From: Acanthaster planci
Taxonomy: Eukaryota; Echinodermata; Asteroidea; Valvatida; Acanthasteridae
DNA: 64,000 bases
NCBI RefSeq assembly: GCF_001949145.1
Contig: NW_019091468.1
Location: forward strand, 262,580-326,579
Direction: 5' to 3'
The position numbers and the translations under genes were made by a program. Positions 1 to 12,300 of this stretch are shown one piece after another. Below the pieces are notes generated by a model. It saw only the letters and a list, made by a program, of their open reading frames with translations. It was not told the origin of the DNA and did no database searches. How positions within the stretch are numbered: position 1 is the first letter of the stretch; each line of letters starts with the position of its first letter.

Positions 1-1172
1 AGCTATAATTCATCACTTTACATTATAAGTTGTTTCACTGTTCGATAGCTTCCCCACGAACTGCTTCTTCTGTGCACAAGCGGGGGAGCTAGGAGATCTC
101 CGTTTTAATCTATCCCTCGCATTTTAAATGATTATAGATCTTTCGCTCCTTTGCTAAATGAGCCATGCCTGCATGCGTATGAAGATTTATACAGACTTGC
201 CTATCGAAGTATGGGTTAAAATTTTAAAAGTTCAGTCAACGTTATCACACTCCCTTGTCGTTTTTTGTTAAGCTTCAGGTCGTGAACCAGCTCGGTATTT
301 CAACAGAGCGTACCAAAATTAAGTGCTTTCCAAAATGAAACAGCAATACGCGTGCGTGAGTTCATTCTATCAGCGAGGCCACCATCATAGGACAGGTTTG
401 CGCGAGGACTATCCGGTTCGGTTCGTAAGTGACTTAGTCATACACAACGACGCGCCACGACGTGACGTTCGGGCTCCCACTGGACGATCGCTGAAGTTGC
501 CCGTTAATTTCCCATTCCATGTAAACGGCGATCAATGCATTTAGCTCTATGTGCAGTGCACGTGCAGTGGGCGTGGTTTAAACTGAAGTGACGTCACACT
601 TACGAACTGGATGGTTAACAATAGATGGATTGCACATTAGCGCCATCTGCGCATATCTGCATCGAAACCGAGCCTCTCTGTTCGATCAACAATGGATGGT
701 TTGGACTATCTAGTCAACCCTTTGGGACCAGGCCCAAATGTATGGTCGCGCCGCTTAGCAATAGTCGATTTCATTTATCATTACGGAGGCAACCGTTCCC
801 ATGACAATAATTGTACACCATTCAATGACCAACGGAGAAATAATTATGAGTAACGATGAGATTTTAAAAAGTAAAATGTAGGCTGACTAGGGTCGTTCGA
901 GAGTTACTGAATTAATTAAGCGTCCGCATTGTTAGAAGACCATCTGACTACTGGCTGAACTATGGTTTACGTCCGAACTTGCCCAACAATGTCGGATGAA
1001 TTATTCTGATGTCTATCGGCCACATGCCAACCATTGCACGCGTGCTTAGTTCTCAAATGACCTTGCCTTTTTGAAGCACAGAGCTTGGCTTATTCTTTGC
1101 TAACACTCTGATGTTTTTCACTACCCAAAACTAAACTGAACTCTGATTCGTTATGTTCAATTTCGTTTCCAG
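1..1172 (+). other. Intron or upstream sequence before the SDR exon
   Basis: No exon could be supported here. The segment ends in a pyrimidine-rich acceptor at 1,161-1,172, so at least its right end is an intron of the plus-strand dehydrogenase gene whose earlier exons lie to the left or were not recognised. A 73-codon open frame at 323-544 has no recognisable motif and no convincing splice context. Confidence 0.5.
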
Positions 1173-1432
1173 TGCAACTTCTCATTGTTGACGCCCTTCG
1201 TATGGCATCCCCTAAGTTGCATGAAGTGACAGATGCAATGGAGCACGCCCTCTGTGCCCGGTTTCCTTGGAGACGCTATCTACCAGGACTGGACGCCAAA
1301 TTCTTCTACAAACCGATGTCTCTTCTTCCTGCCTTTTTGGCGGATCGTATTTATAGTGTTTTGTTTAGACAGGCTTTGGAAAGTAAAAAGGAGGTTGTGA
1401 GAAAGGCCAAAGCGATTAGCAAAAGCGATTAA
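1173..1432 (+). CDS. SDR9C short-chain dehydrogenase (RDH/17-beta-HSD6-like), last coding exon
   Basis: This is the carboxy-terminal coding exon of a classical short-chain dehydrogenase of the SDR9C group, membrane-associated NAD(P)-dependent enzymes that interconvert retinol/retinal or hydroxy/keto steroids. The acceptor AG is at 1171-1172, the frame opens with two bases completing a split codon, and the stop is TAA at 1430-1432, giving about 86 residues. The motif VTDAMEHALCARFP, followed by RRYLPGLDAKFFYKPMSLLP and FLADRIY, matches the substrate-binding helix and C-terminal segment of RDH/HSD17B6-type enzymes (VTD.MEHAL, RY..G.DAK, P.S.LP). The nucleotide-binding fold and the catalytic YxxxK are absent because they lie in earlier exons outside the window or unrecognised. 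The end is rich in lysine, as in ER-associated members. Retinoid or steroid specificity cannot be decided. Confidence 0.8.
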
Positions 1433-2970
1433 CGTAAAATCTAATCAAAATTCTTTTATGTCGTATGATGTACCGCCTATATTTTAACAATGACACTGTT
1501 GATTACTAAAACGCAAAACCTTTCTATCTATTGTAGGGCGAAGGTCACACTGAACTACCATTTGACCACTCTTGCGATTAAGGGTTCCAGGTCTTTCCCT
1601 GACTCAGAGACACGTTGTATATCAATTAAGTAGGCCCATCACTAATCCCAATCTTTACAAGAATTACAAAGGATGACTGATGGAACCAAACATTATGCAT
1701 CAGTAATCTATTATGAAATCTATATACTGTAAGTCTGTTTATGCAAACCATCCTCAATAATTATTTGAGAAAGATTCTATTGAAAACTTTTAAAAAGATT
1801 TTGCAACGACGTTACTCATTGTGCACAGTATTAGTACGAAGTATTTAGTTTCACGATAATGTAATTGTATGTGGTAATATTATTTACAGATCGTGGGGTT
1901 TGGACACGTGGCACCAACGTCTCGTGTGCAAAGGCAAACTAATTTCCGGTGCTGTGAGATGGCAGCATTTAGGCATTTGATGTTAAATTACAGCATCATT
2001 AACATTAATAATACCAAAACGGAGGTATTAAAATACGTCCAAAAGTAAGACAATAAAATTGCAATAAAAATTAAAGTAGAAGCGTTATATAAAACATCGC
2101 TTCTGGGCGAAATTAATGATAAGTATACAAATAGGGGAAGTCAAAAACACTCATAAAAACGAAACCATGTAGGGCCTACAACACTTAAGACAGCACACCT
2201 GTCTTAACGCTTTACATATACTTGTCCTCGAATTATTAGGCTACTATAATGTTCTCAAATTTGAACACCTAGCATTGTACATAATAACAAATATAGCCCA
2301 ACATCGTAGTAATTTGGGACAGTTTCTATGTGATAAATTTCAACAACCCTGAGACAGCTGTCGGGACTGCTGCAATGTATGGAGGAGGAACGCATCCACG
2401 TTGAGATCATCCAGCCTGATTTAATTGGGAAAAATCGAAATGGTCCTGGGAAAGGATCAATTTTGCAAGTAGTGCACGTGGATTCAGATTTCCGACCCCC
2501 TTTAATCAATAAACTGAACTTGACTGAATAATTCAGTCAGAACATGATGCCAGCCCGAAAAGAATAAATAAAACTGACTAAGGGAATAGGCCTAGGCCTA
2601 TTCTGTGTTAATGTCTTTGCTATATTAGTTTTTCTCAATTCGGAACTTCACTGTAGTTGCGCAATGAAAGCAGGGACCAGTGGCAAACATTTCAGCTTTT
2701 TGGAAAAATGGTTAAGACATTTTTGAGAAATGACCTCAAAATACTCTTTTTTTTGTTTCTTAAAACTAAAAAAAACTGTAGGTTGATCAAACTTTGAATC
2801 ACCCCAGTCAAAAATGTCCACCCCACATTGCCCGGCAACGGATTTACACCCTTGGTTGCTGCACTATGAATTTGGTGGACACCCTGTGCTTACAAGTTGG
2901 ACAAAGTTACTGGCTCGTAGTTTAAAAACAAAATTAAAGTGCGTCGGGGCACATCTTTAGGCCTACATAT
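1433..2970. other. SDR 3'UTR and intergenic spacer
   Basis: AT-rich, no supported coding exon. Its left part is presumably the 3'UTR of the dehydrogenase gene. The remainder separates two convergent genes. Confidence 0.5.
2052..2068 (+). promoter_or_regulatory. Candidate polyadenylation signals of the SDR gene
   Basis: Two AATAAA hexamers on the plus strand (2,052-2,057 and 2,063-2,068) lie about 620 bases past the dehydrogenase stop, the first such hexamers seen after it. They would imply a 3'UTR of roughly 650 bases. Confidence 0.35.
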
Positions 2971-3100
2971 TAGGCCGTGTTTGAATCACTTGGCTGCGGC
3001 TTGAAATTACACACAAGTCTAAGGTAGTGGCTGCGTCCAGCTAGTTCCCATAGATTTGTGTGCAATTTCCGGCCGAAGCCAAGTGATTCGGACACGGCGT
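2971..3100. mobile_element. Small foldback MITE with TTA flanks
   Basis: Ends are inverted repeats of about 45 bases: the left arm starts GGCCGTGTTTGAATCACTTGG and the reverse complement of the right arm starts CGCCGTGTCCGAATCACTTGG. Both ends are flanked by TTA, consistent with a TWA target duplication of the PIF/Harbinger type (inference). A decayed half copy lies at about 11,925-11,985. No transposase frame is present. Confidence 0.7.
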
Positions 3101-5612
3101 TACATGTTATAACACCCCGAGTAGGATCATCGGACATTTCCACGGTGTCACAATTTTATTTGCATCACCAACTTGTCACGACTGTTATGTTCCACATACG
3201 CTGCAAAATCTAGAGCTCTTTTGTATCCCTTGGTGAAAACCGATGCAATAAGCCATAGAGAAAGTATTACTAATGACGCTAATGAGGTCAGTATTTGAGA
3301 AAATAGGGTAATTGTGGCAAAGGACTGAACACACCCTGCCTTTAGCTTTGTGAGTGACACAGCGGAAGACTAACACACTTTGCCATGTGAACCGCCTTCG
3401 GACATCTTGTCAGCCTCTCTTGTCGTTGCCATCTCTCCGAGGAACAGGTAATGCAAAGTTGCTCTCGAAATTCCCTCTATTTTGTTCTGCCCCTACGCTC
3501 GTTTTCTCCCTTCATGACATGCAGCAGCTGTACTATCAAACCCACATGCTTTTGAATGAGTTAAATTTGTCTCTACTATCGTGTTTCATGGGTTTTGAGC
3601 GTGCTTTATTCGCCTTGATTCTGAACACTGACAAAGGCTAGGAAACCTCGCGTGCGTGCGTAGTGGGCATTATTGTTCACGCGTGCGAATTCATGCGCAC
3701 ACAATGCCCACACCGAAGGCCTATCCGTGTCAAAATCGATTGGTCGCAGCGAATGTCGCGCTGCGGTGCATGAACAGCATGAAGCTATAGGCCTCTCCAT
3801 TTATGTCCAACGCGTAACGAAGCCCAATACAGGCTTTCAACGCCTTCTACCATTTAAGCCCACGTTTTTTCAAAGAGCGTTCACTCTGTACGTGTGGTAT
3901 TGATATTGCTCATACATGTAGTGAGAGCGCTTGACGCAAACATCTGTGTTTCATTATTGCTAGTCACATTATGGTCATTTTGCAACGCCCGCACCCCCCC
4001 CCCAAAAGTGAGTAAATACCGTTCGTTTCAAATTCAGACTGATGTCAACTGGTAGCATTTATAACCGACTCGGTTTTAGAACGGGACACACTGTGCTCGA
4101 TGATGCTTTCACTTTATATTATTTCATTTCAATTTGATGAAGGAGAGAAAGACAAAGTAGAACACAAGCTCTCAAAAATGCTTGCTTTTAAATCTTAAAA
4201 TTTAATGTTAAATGTGCTCATCAGTGCAGAAACACTATACATCCTAATTTCACTTTTCTCGGATGCAGTGCATTAACATTGTGATCTACTTTTCTTCAAC
4301 TACCGTTAGTCACATTGCGTAGAGGCTTAAGCTATATTTGATATAAAAAAGTATTCTTTGCACATGTACTACCAAATATGGCCAATACTGCTAACCTGAA
4401 TACAGTCCGAATGCAAAAAATCTGTAATATTTGTCTCTTACAAAGTATAAAGCCCTAAACTTGCTAGGCGTAAACAGTAAAATTCTAGCACCTTTACCTT
4501 GGTCACTGATGTGCATAATTCATAACAAAAATAACTGTCTATAAAAATGTGAATGTTAAATCTAAACAAATATATTAAAAGCTGAACAGAGAAAACTAAC
4601 AGGTTATAAAATCACATAGCCAGCCACGCTGTAAATTTTTTTTCCAAAAAATTTCAAATATGAAAAGGTTTAATGATAATACATGTATAATATAATAATG
4701 ATTTCAATAATTAACATTTTCTTCCATAAATTTTTAAAGGGTATTATTTACAAACTGTACTGGTAACCCGAATTTTTCAGTTTCTTTACTGTTTCATAGA
4801 CAGCACAAAATCAGTTTATAGCACTTTTATTTTACCATACAGTAAAGACATTAACATCGTGACATTTGATCTTGTCGGGTTTGGTTTCCTAAAAGTCACT
4901 TTACACCCCCAAAATTAGACTGGTGCAATATGCAAGACAAAGTACAGTAAACTATTGCCTTCTTTTCTGGATGCAAACAAAAATCACCTCGTAAGGCCAA
5001 AAAAGGCTCCAGTTTATGGTCAGTGCGCGCATTGCCGTAGACCTGCACATAGGAAAAATAAGTTTTTTATTTGGTATTAAATGATGTCCAAAAGCTGCCA
5101 AATTTACTTTTTCGACTGTAATTTAATCCTGTTACTGCCTAATTTTGACGTGTTTTTGATGGGGTACGGTTGAGTAATACTGTACGTACAGTAAAGGAGT
5201 TCCTCTAGTTTCCCATACATTTAGTCGGGAATTCTTTTACAGATGACGTCATTTCTATATTTTACATTTATATGTACATCTGGGAACCAGACAAACGAGC
5301 TGGTCTAATATGTCCTGTGTACATGTACAAGCTGAAAGTGCTTTAAAACAGTAAAATGTGTGGGGACCACTTTATTTTAGCAGCCAGCGTTACCCGCGCA
5401 TGCAGTCGCAATGGACATCACACGTTATCATACATCATTTCCAGAAAAAAAAGTGAGGGGAAAAAAAAGAAGCTGCTTTGCCGCACCACTTTTGGAGCCA
5501 GCTCCTAAACCAGAAACTGGAGACCTTTTTGGCTAGCATAACTGCATTTCTAAAATCCATTAGTTTCTCATTTTAGTACTGAAGTCCAGCTTATTCCAAA
5601 TACCCAACAGTA
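3101..5612. other. AT-rich spacer downstream of the giant gene
   Basis: No gene supported. It holds a short imperfect palindrome at about 3,663-3,711 (arms GTGGGCATT...AATGCCCAC around GAATTC). Open frames here carry no recognisable motif or splice context. Part may be extended 3'UTR of the minus-strand gene. Confidence 0.45.
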
Positions 5613-5975
5613 AATAAGCCTTTTGCGAGTTAAATTTGAATAAAATCTGCTAAACTGAGTTATCTATTGCACATAAACATAACAATTGAATTCCCCAGAC
5701 TAAAGACACTGTTGCTACACCTCGTGACTCAGGGCAAACTTTTGCATAGCGACCACCATCTCTGAAATGGACTGGTTCCTTCCTGCCCTTCTTATCCATT
5801 GAAAACAGTATATTAATGCAAGGCATCTCTTATGTAACTAAGGAAAACTAAGAAATCACGAGGTATAGCTGCAGCAACAGTGTCTTTAGTTAGGAGAATT
5901 CAAACTGTTATGTTCACACAAATTTTAAGAATTCAGTGTACCAGATTTTATTAAAATTACTTCGCAAAAGGCTTA
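5613..5975. repeat. Long inverted repeat (arms about 115 bp) past the giant gene's stop
   Basis: The left arm 5,613-5,727 and right arm 5,856-5,975 are reverse complements with modest divergence. Shared blocks include AAGCCTTTTGCGA, AATAAAATCTG, GAACATAACA/AAACATAACA, TTGAATTC, and the uninterrupted stretch CTAAAGACACTGTTGCT. The spacer is about 128 bases. It lies 176-538 bases past the stop of the minus-strand gene, so it may be transcribed in its 3'UTR and fold into a long hairpin, or be a foldback transposon. Confidence 0.75.
5947..5952 (-). promoter_or_regulatory. Candidate polyadenylation signal of the giant gene
   Basis: AATAAA on the minus strand about 200 bases past the stop codon. 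It sits inside the right arm of the long inverted repeat, so transcripts ending here would exclude most of the hairpin, while longer transcripts would include both arms. Confidence 0.35.
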
Positions 5976-6150
5976 GTGAAATTTGCCGAGGCTGTCAACC
6001 ACTCTCACCAGAAAACCATCAAAAGTGAAAATAGAAATCAATGTCTCAACTCAAAGGCTTCAAAAGCTTTTCAGAGAACAGACCAAACAAATAGTTTCCT
6101 TCGTGCTTTGGCTTGAAAATATAACAGCCAAAATAATACTGTGTACTAAT

Positions 6151-6326
6151 CTACAGCTCAGCGTGCTTTTCCATGTAGTGATTTCTAACACTTCGCCGTC
6201 TGCGTCGGTTCTCTGGGTATGTGACCTGGAAGCGACCCTGGTCAACAAAGCTTGGAGTGAAGACAGGGCTCCCTACTATCAGACCATGGTGCGCATACAG
6301 GCCCTGGTCCAGAAGCATAGTGGATC
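6151..6326 (-). CDS. Giant gene, last coding exon: C-terminal tail with polybasic site
   Basis: The final coding exon gives about 58 residues beyond the LamG domain. It contains a [12 protein letters not shown] segment and ends MEKHAEL before the TAG at 6,151-6,153. Five consecutive arginines before SVR fit a furin-type proprotein convertase site (R-X-R/K-R). Cleavage would remove a tail of about 13 residues, while as an uncut motif it could bind heparin. There is no hydrophobic anchor and no GPI-type tail, which supports secretion. The preceding part ([20 protein letters not shown]) is not a family I recognise. Confidence 0.8.
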
Positions 6327-9300
6327 CTGAAAGTCCAGAAATACAAACTCGTCATCAATAGTGATGGAATTTCACTGCTGTAACTTGCTGTATACAGTTG
6401 CCAGAATGTTTATGTTAAAATAAAAAATTCTCCTGCATTTTCACACATTCCACTGAATGCTCGGTCTTTGACCTACTACACAAGTTGAAGAGTGTTTGAG
6501 TGTCAAATGGAGTAAATATTACAATTTATTCTCAAGACCAAGTTTCAACAAAAAGGCTTTTTAACTCCAAAAGAAATTTTACAAAACCTCAGAGCAAATA
6601 CTTTTAAAGAAACAGTTGTTCATCTGTTATTGCGGGCATCGTGATACCTTCTTTTAACCAGATTTAGATTGGAAACCTTAACAGGTTTACTGTCAGAAAG
6701 TGAGGTTTTCACCAGAAGTGACGTGTCCAAACTTGTGTCCTACCTTGTTCCTCATTGTCCATATTATAGTGTGCGTCCAGCAGATCTTTGTGTTTCTGTC
6801 GTTCCAGGCTAGCTAGCTGCATGTGCTCCTCAATCTCAGCATCAGAGAGACTTACACCCCATATACGCACCTGTCATAAAAACAACATTGCTCAGCAATC
6901 TTCTAAAAGTGGTAAGCCTTGTGGCAGACCTGTCAGTACTGGTAGAGATACATGTATTGTATCAGATTTAAAGTTTTCTCATGGTGAAGGTGGCAAGCAA
7001 AGGTAGTGGGTTTGCACTCGAACCATTAAAAAAACCTTTTTTGTGAGTACTGGCTGGTATGTGTGGTTCTGATAAGAACTGGAGGGTACTCGAACGGTAT
7101 GCTCACAACTGGTACCACAGCAAACCCATCGCCTTTGCAGGTATTGTACTTTGGTAGGTTAAAAAAGTGGTATACTAAGGTAACGAAACCCATCTGTTAG
7201 GGTCAAATGACAAACAGTTCAAATAAAGTTACGTTTGTTACATGCTCAGACAGTGATGAAACTCAAAATTTCCCAAATATCCTGAAATCCTAAAAACCAT
7301 ATGAGATTAAGGTGAGATTTGTAGGCCTAAATTGAACAAGTTGGCATCTCTGTAGACAGGGTCAGAAAATACACCAAATATAAGGAAACTGTGCCGCTTT
7401 CAAACCTAATTAATGTGACTAAAGGCTAGCAGGAGCTCTGCATATGACCCAGGACATCCTACTTACGCTACAGGTATAGGACCTAATCCGACAAAAAGTC
7501 TCCATTGCAATCCTTCTCCTCCAACCATTTCGAACTAAAGACATTTCTTATACTTTTGTCAACGTCCTTTATATTGCGTGACTGATCTACCACTTTGTAC
7601 ATGTTGCCGATCGTTGAATGAAAAGCAGATTATTTCGCTTGACAGCTTGACATGATACAAGGCTCAAAACAGAACATGTCAGACGAGTAGCAAAGCGCAG
7701 GCGCATAAGAGATACAGCTTCTAGTCTTTGTGCAAGGCGTTATTCTACCCAAAATGGAAGAAGGCCTTTTTTATATGCGCGCGTTAAGTCGTGTCTGTGT
7801 GTGATGTCTGTAGATGGATCTATTCTATAAACTACTCACGTCAGCTCGTTCTGCATGCAATTTTTACATGACAATGCATGAGATTGAGGTTAGCTATAAA
7901 GTGTATTTTCACCAGGGACATAAAATCAATTAAAATCCGGAAAATCCAGGAAATATATTTCTGCCGCGCTGATATCCGGATTTTCGGATAAATCCAGGTA
8001 AGTTTCAACACTGTCAAGAGGATAAAGGAACAGATTAACCTACCTCATCCATTGTTCCGCTAAAGAAATAGTCTTCATTTCTACCAATATGCACTTGGGC
8101 ACTAACATCCTGTTAAAGAAGAGAAGTGCGGTTAGGGGAAAAAGTGCATTGAAATTGAAAGGAAAATAAACAAAAAGGAAACAAAAAACCAAAACCGAAC
8201 AAAACAGGAAAAAAACTGAACCCACAATGCCAGAAAAAATGAATGCTGTCTTTCAGATTCGTTCCAACAATACCTACCCATTCAGGGGTTCCAATGTTGG
8301 CTTGTGTGGTTCCAGCATTTCCATTGATGAACACAGTCAAGTGTCTATCTGAAATGATACAAATATACACGATACCCAGCATTCACAAATGAATCTTGCA
8401 ATAGATGTCAAAGAAGATTCTGAATTATTATATTCAGTTGCTTTCTCACAAAATCCAATTCTTTTAAGCCAAGTATTAAGCCCAAAAATGCTTACCTCAA
8501 AAACTCTACTGCAAACCAATAGAAATACTTCTCATTAAAGGCCTTGCTTATGTCAAAGTAACTACAAGACATGGCAGAAAATCTTGCAGATGAAGCGTCT
8601 GGGTGGCAAAATTATTGCACATGAAGTTTGCGTCTCTTTATCAGAAAGTGCAGGTCACAATTCAATTGATTTACACATTCTAAGAATACTTCTCTTACTT
8701 TGGGCGTCAAATCTCATTGCCAGGTGTGTCCAGGTGGAGTTGGGTAGAACTGTATTGCCAACAACAATTTGATCACCTACTCTGCCCCTCAGGTACCTAC
8801 ACCAGACATAGACAAACAGTGTATTTGTTAGAGCTGGCAGCTAACCATTGATGACGATAACAAAATGCATACTCTATTGTCTGGTTGGATAAACCCATCG
8901 TGCCAATGTCAGTCATAAAATCTTGGCCTCAGTATGACTACTTGTATCCTTAAGTCTGCGTCCAGGTCTGGTGTGGAAATACTGGCATTTCCATCATTCA
9001 AGTCAGTATTGTCAGTGACTAACCCATTTTCTATGAACATGCAAAGTCTTCGATCGAGAGTGCACACGACGGGCATGGTGACCAAGGGGTAACTTGAAGG
9101 AAGGTGCACCCATGCTTCCAGGGTGAAACTCGAGGTAAGTTGCAAGGTTTCTAGGCTAGGAAGGATGACGTAATCATCAACGCCATCAAACTCCAGTGCC
9201 TGATTGACCCTGAAACAAATGAAAATTATAAACCAAGATGATGTCAAAGGTGAGGTGCAAGGTGTCTGTGAGACAGGATGATATTGTCACAAGCTACACC

Positions 9301-12300
9301 AATTCTTCAGACTGAGTTAAGCAGCACTTGAATAAAAGGACAGGAAAATTTAATACCACAGCATTTGAAATAGTGGTTTGACAATGGCACAGAAATAAAA
9401 CCAGCTACACCTTCAACTTAACATGGAAAACTAGCAGGTACTCAGAATCACAGGAACCTTGGTAAGTATCCTTGTTCACGGGAGTAAATCCTTGTTTCTA
9501 GCATTTTGCATTCAATGACTGAAGTGTTAAAGCAAACAAAAGTATGAGTGAACAAACCAAACATTTTCTTTGTCAGTTTCCCATAATTCCTATGTAGGCT
9601 CTCTTTTGAACCATTTTCTCACCTTGTTTACTCACTTTTCAGAACATGCTGAAATGTTCAATTTTAGATTTTTGCCCTGCCCGACGTGTATCACACCGTA
9701 TACTCAGTGTTTACCCCCGAAGGGCTTGTGAAAAAACCACAATCGTACTCGGGCGGGAGTCAAACCCCAAACTTCCTGCTTACTCGTGCAGACATCTTAA
9801 CTGCTCGACCACCGAGCTTGCCGAGGTCGGCTGGCTGGTTCGAGTCAGATGTAGCAGCGGGTACTGCGAACAACTACTTCCAAAGATGGAAATGATTAAC
9901 AGGTTACTGCATGCCTGGTGAACCAAACATTTGTCCTGGATTACTTGAGAGGCAATTTGTCACCAGTTTTGCTCACAGCACCTACCTTTCAGCACACTTG
10001 TAGCTAAGTCGTGACCATATGACATCCTTCTGATCATAGACAAACACCCCAAGTCGACCACCAAGGTAAGTGGCATCATAGATGTCTCCAGAGTCAGTCA
10101 AAGTCTCCTCTCCCACCTTGATGACAACTCTGCACAGGCAAAATGCATGACAGATACTAAACATATGGCTATGCTTATGGTTGGTACTAAACGTATGGCT
10201 ATGCCTATGGTTAATACTAATCATATGGCTATGCCTATGGTTGGTACTAATCATATGGCTATGCTTATGGTTGGTACTAATCATATGGCTATGCCTATGG
10301 TTGGTACTACGGCTAATGTAATGCTTGCAATTTCAGTTACAACTGCAACATCTTAAACTATGACCATGGCTACCGAAAGTCTTTATTACACTGAACAAGA
10401 AGTTCCTTCAGGATGTTTACGACAGAGGCATGTTGCCCAAGGACATGCCAGGGTCATTCTATAAATTAGGGGTCCAATAGTTTTTGTGTCCCTGTCACAC
10501 CTGGCATTCATGCTTTGTAAGTTCAGAACGTACTTTCTAATTTCCAAGAGGGATGAATTAATTCAAATTACCTGCCAAACAAATGTAAATAGTTTGAAAT
10601 CAATTTCAGTGATATATCAATGTCAAATGACACAGGTCAGGTGTAATGGGCACAAAAAATTCACATTTTTGGATCCCGAATTTATAGAATGACCCACCTA
10701 GCATTTATGTAACTCTGAACACATGGAATATGTGACTGCAACTTCAGCTACCTCTGTCAGGTAAGTGTGAAAAAGACGAAAGTGTTATAAAGGATTTGCC
10801 ATGGCAGGAGGATAAACTGATACACTGTATGTTAGTTGAAATGCAATGAAGATGTCATCCAACATGGGTTTGGCCACAGACACAGTGACTTTTTAATACC
10901 TGATTAATCCAATATCTGGCCTATGTGTCAGGAACCACTTGTACGAAGTTCGGTGCTGCCACCCCTGCAAAAATGGATCCTGCCAAAGCAGCTCAACCTG
11001 ATTGGCGGTGGTGTAGGAGTGGTACAGGGCATCTGCCAATGATTGGCCAGGCCCACTGGCAGAGTTCACTTTCTGCAACAGGACGGGAGACAAATGCATC
11101 AACAAGGGACTACACAATGAACTGCATCAATCTGGTTGCAAGATGGACACAGACTGCAGTTCACGCCCCAAGGAAGAGGTTTTCCATGGCCTTCAGAGAG
11201 CAATGTTACAGTTGCTTCTTCTCACAACCGAGTGTGATCTAGATGTTAACATGGTTTACACAACTTACCTTAATCTGTATTCCCCTGATACCGCCCTTGT
11301 TTCTGGGATTGTTCATGTTATCATGTCGCCACATCACCACATAGAATTTCCGGTTGCTCTGGTAACCAAAGACAAAGCCGATGTAATTACTTCCCTCATC
11401 GGTGTTGACAAACATGGTCCCGCTGTAATCTACTGCTGCCAGTGTTGCCTGACCAATCAACATGGATGGCATGATGGTGTTGCTGATGTCACGAATCTCT
11501 TTCCCCTATACACAACAATGGAAAATTTCATAATCTTTAATCTGTCCAGGTGGGAAAGGTCTCAGGAGCATAATTTAATAATATGAAAACATTTACTGAT
11601 TTAGTTGTTTGAGAGTTGTTTCTATCATCTCCCATTTTTAATGCAGGAAGACTTGCCATGCTCATGCATACAGTCCTCAGCCAAAAAGCTCTATGCATAA
11701 ATGAGAGCAAGCTCTTTTTAACCAAATACCAATCTCCCTCTGAGCAAACTAAGTGCTCAGTGTATCCAAAAGTAGTTTCACAAATCTGAAAGACCTTTGC
11801 ATGTGCAGTGAGCGGGTATGGCTAACGACAATCACCTGTAACCCCAAGCAAGCTCTGAATAAGCATTGCATGTACTGTTCACACAAACCAACTTATTTGC
11901 TTTTTCTATTTTGCTGACTTGAGCCATGTCCAAATCACTTGGCTGTGACTTGAAATTGTGTACGACTCTATGGGATCTGTCTACAGCCATAACCATAGAC
12001 TCATGCATAACTTCAGGTAGCAGTCAAGTAAATTTGAACATGGCTATATCTTCCTATAACGTCATATTTATTTACTATAAAACAAGGGCGAATTCTGTTC
12101 AGATAATCAGAAACCAGCTTGACATACCTTATCGGTAACAACCCAGACTGGACTGGTGCCGTTGATGAGTCCAGAGTGTAACTCCACCGAGATGAAGCCT
12201 CGTGAGAAATCTGTAACTTGATACTTGTTGCTGTTGGGGCAGATGTCATCGCTGTCAACTGTGCCGTCACCATCGTAGTCTGTTTCACATGCATCTCCCA

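Noticed and set aside
3148-3903. Several overlapping 60-95 codon open frames on both strands
   Set aside because: No start context, splice sites or recognisable motifs; the frames overlap each other on opposite strands and span a palindrome.
10147-10356. Plus-strand 69-codon frame rich in [10 protein letters not shown] repeats
   Set aside because: It is the translation of the 30-bp minisatellite, open only because the unit is a multiple of three.
11143-11586. 147-codon plus-strand open frame
   Set aside because: It is the antisense shadow of the TSP_C exon 11,269-11,505 plus intron.
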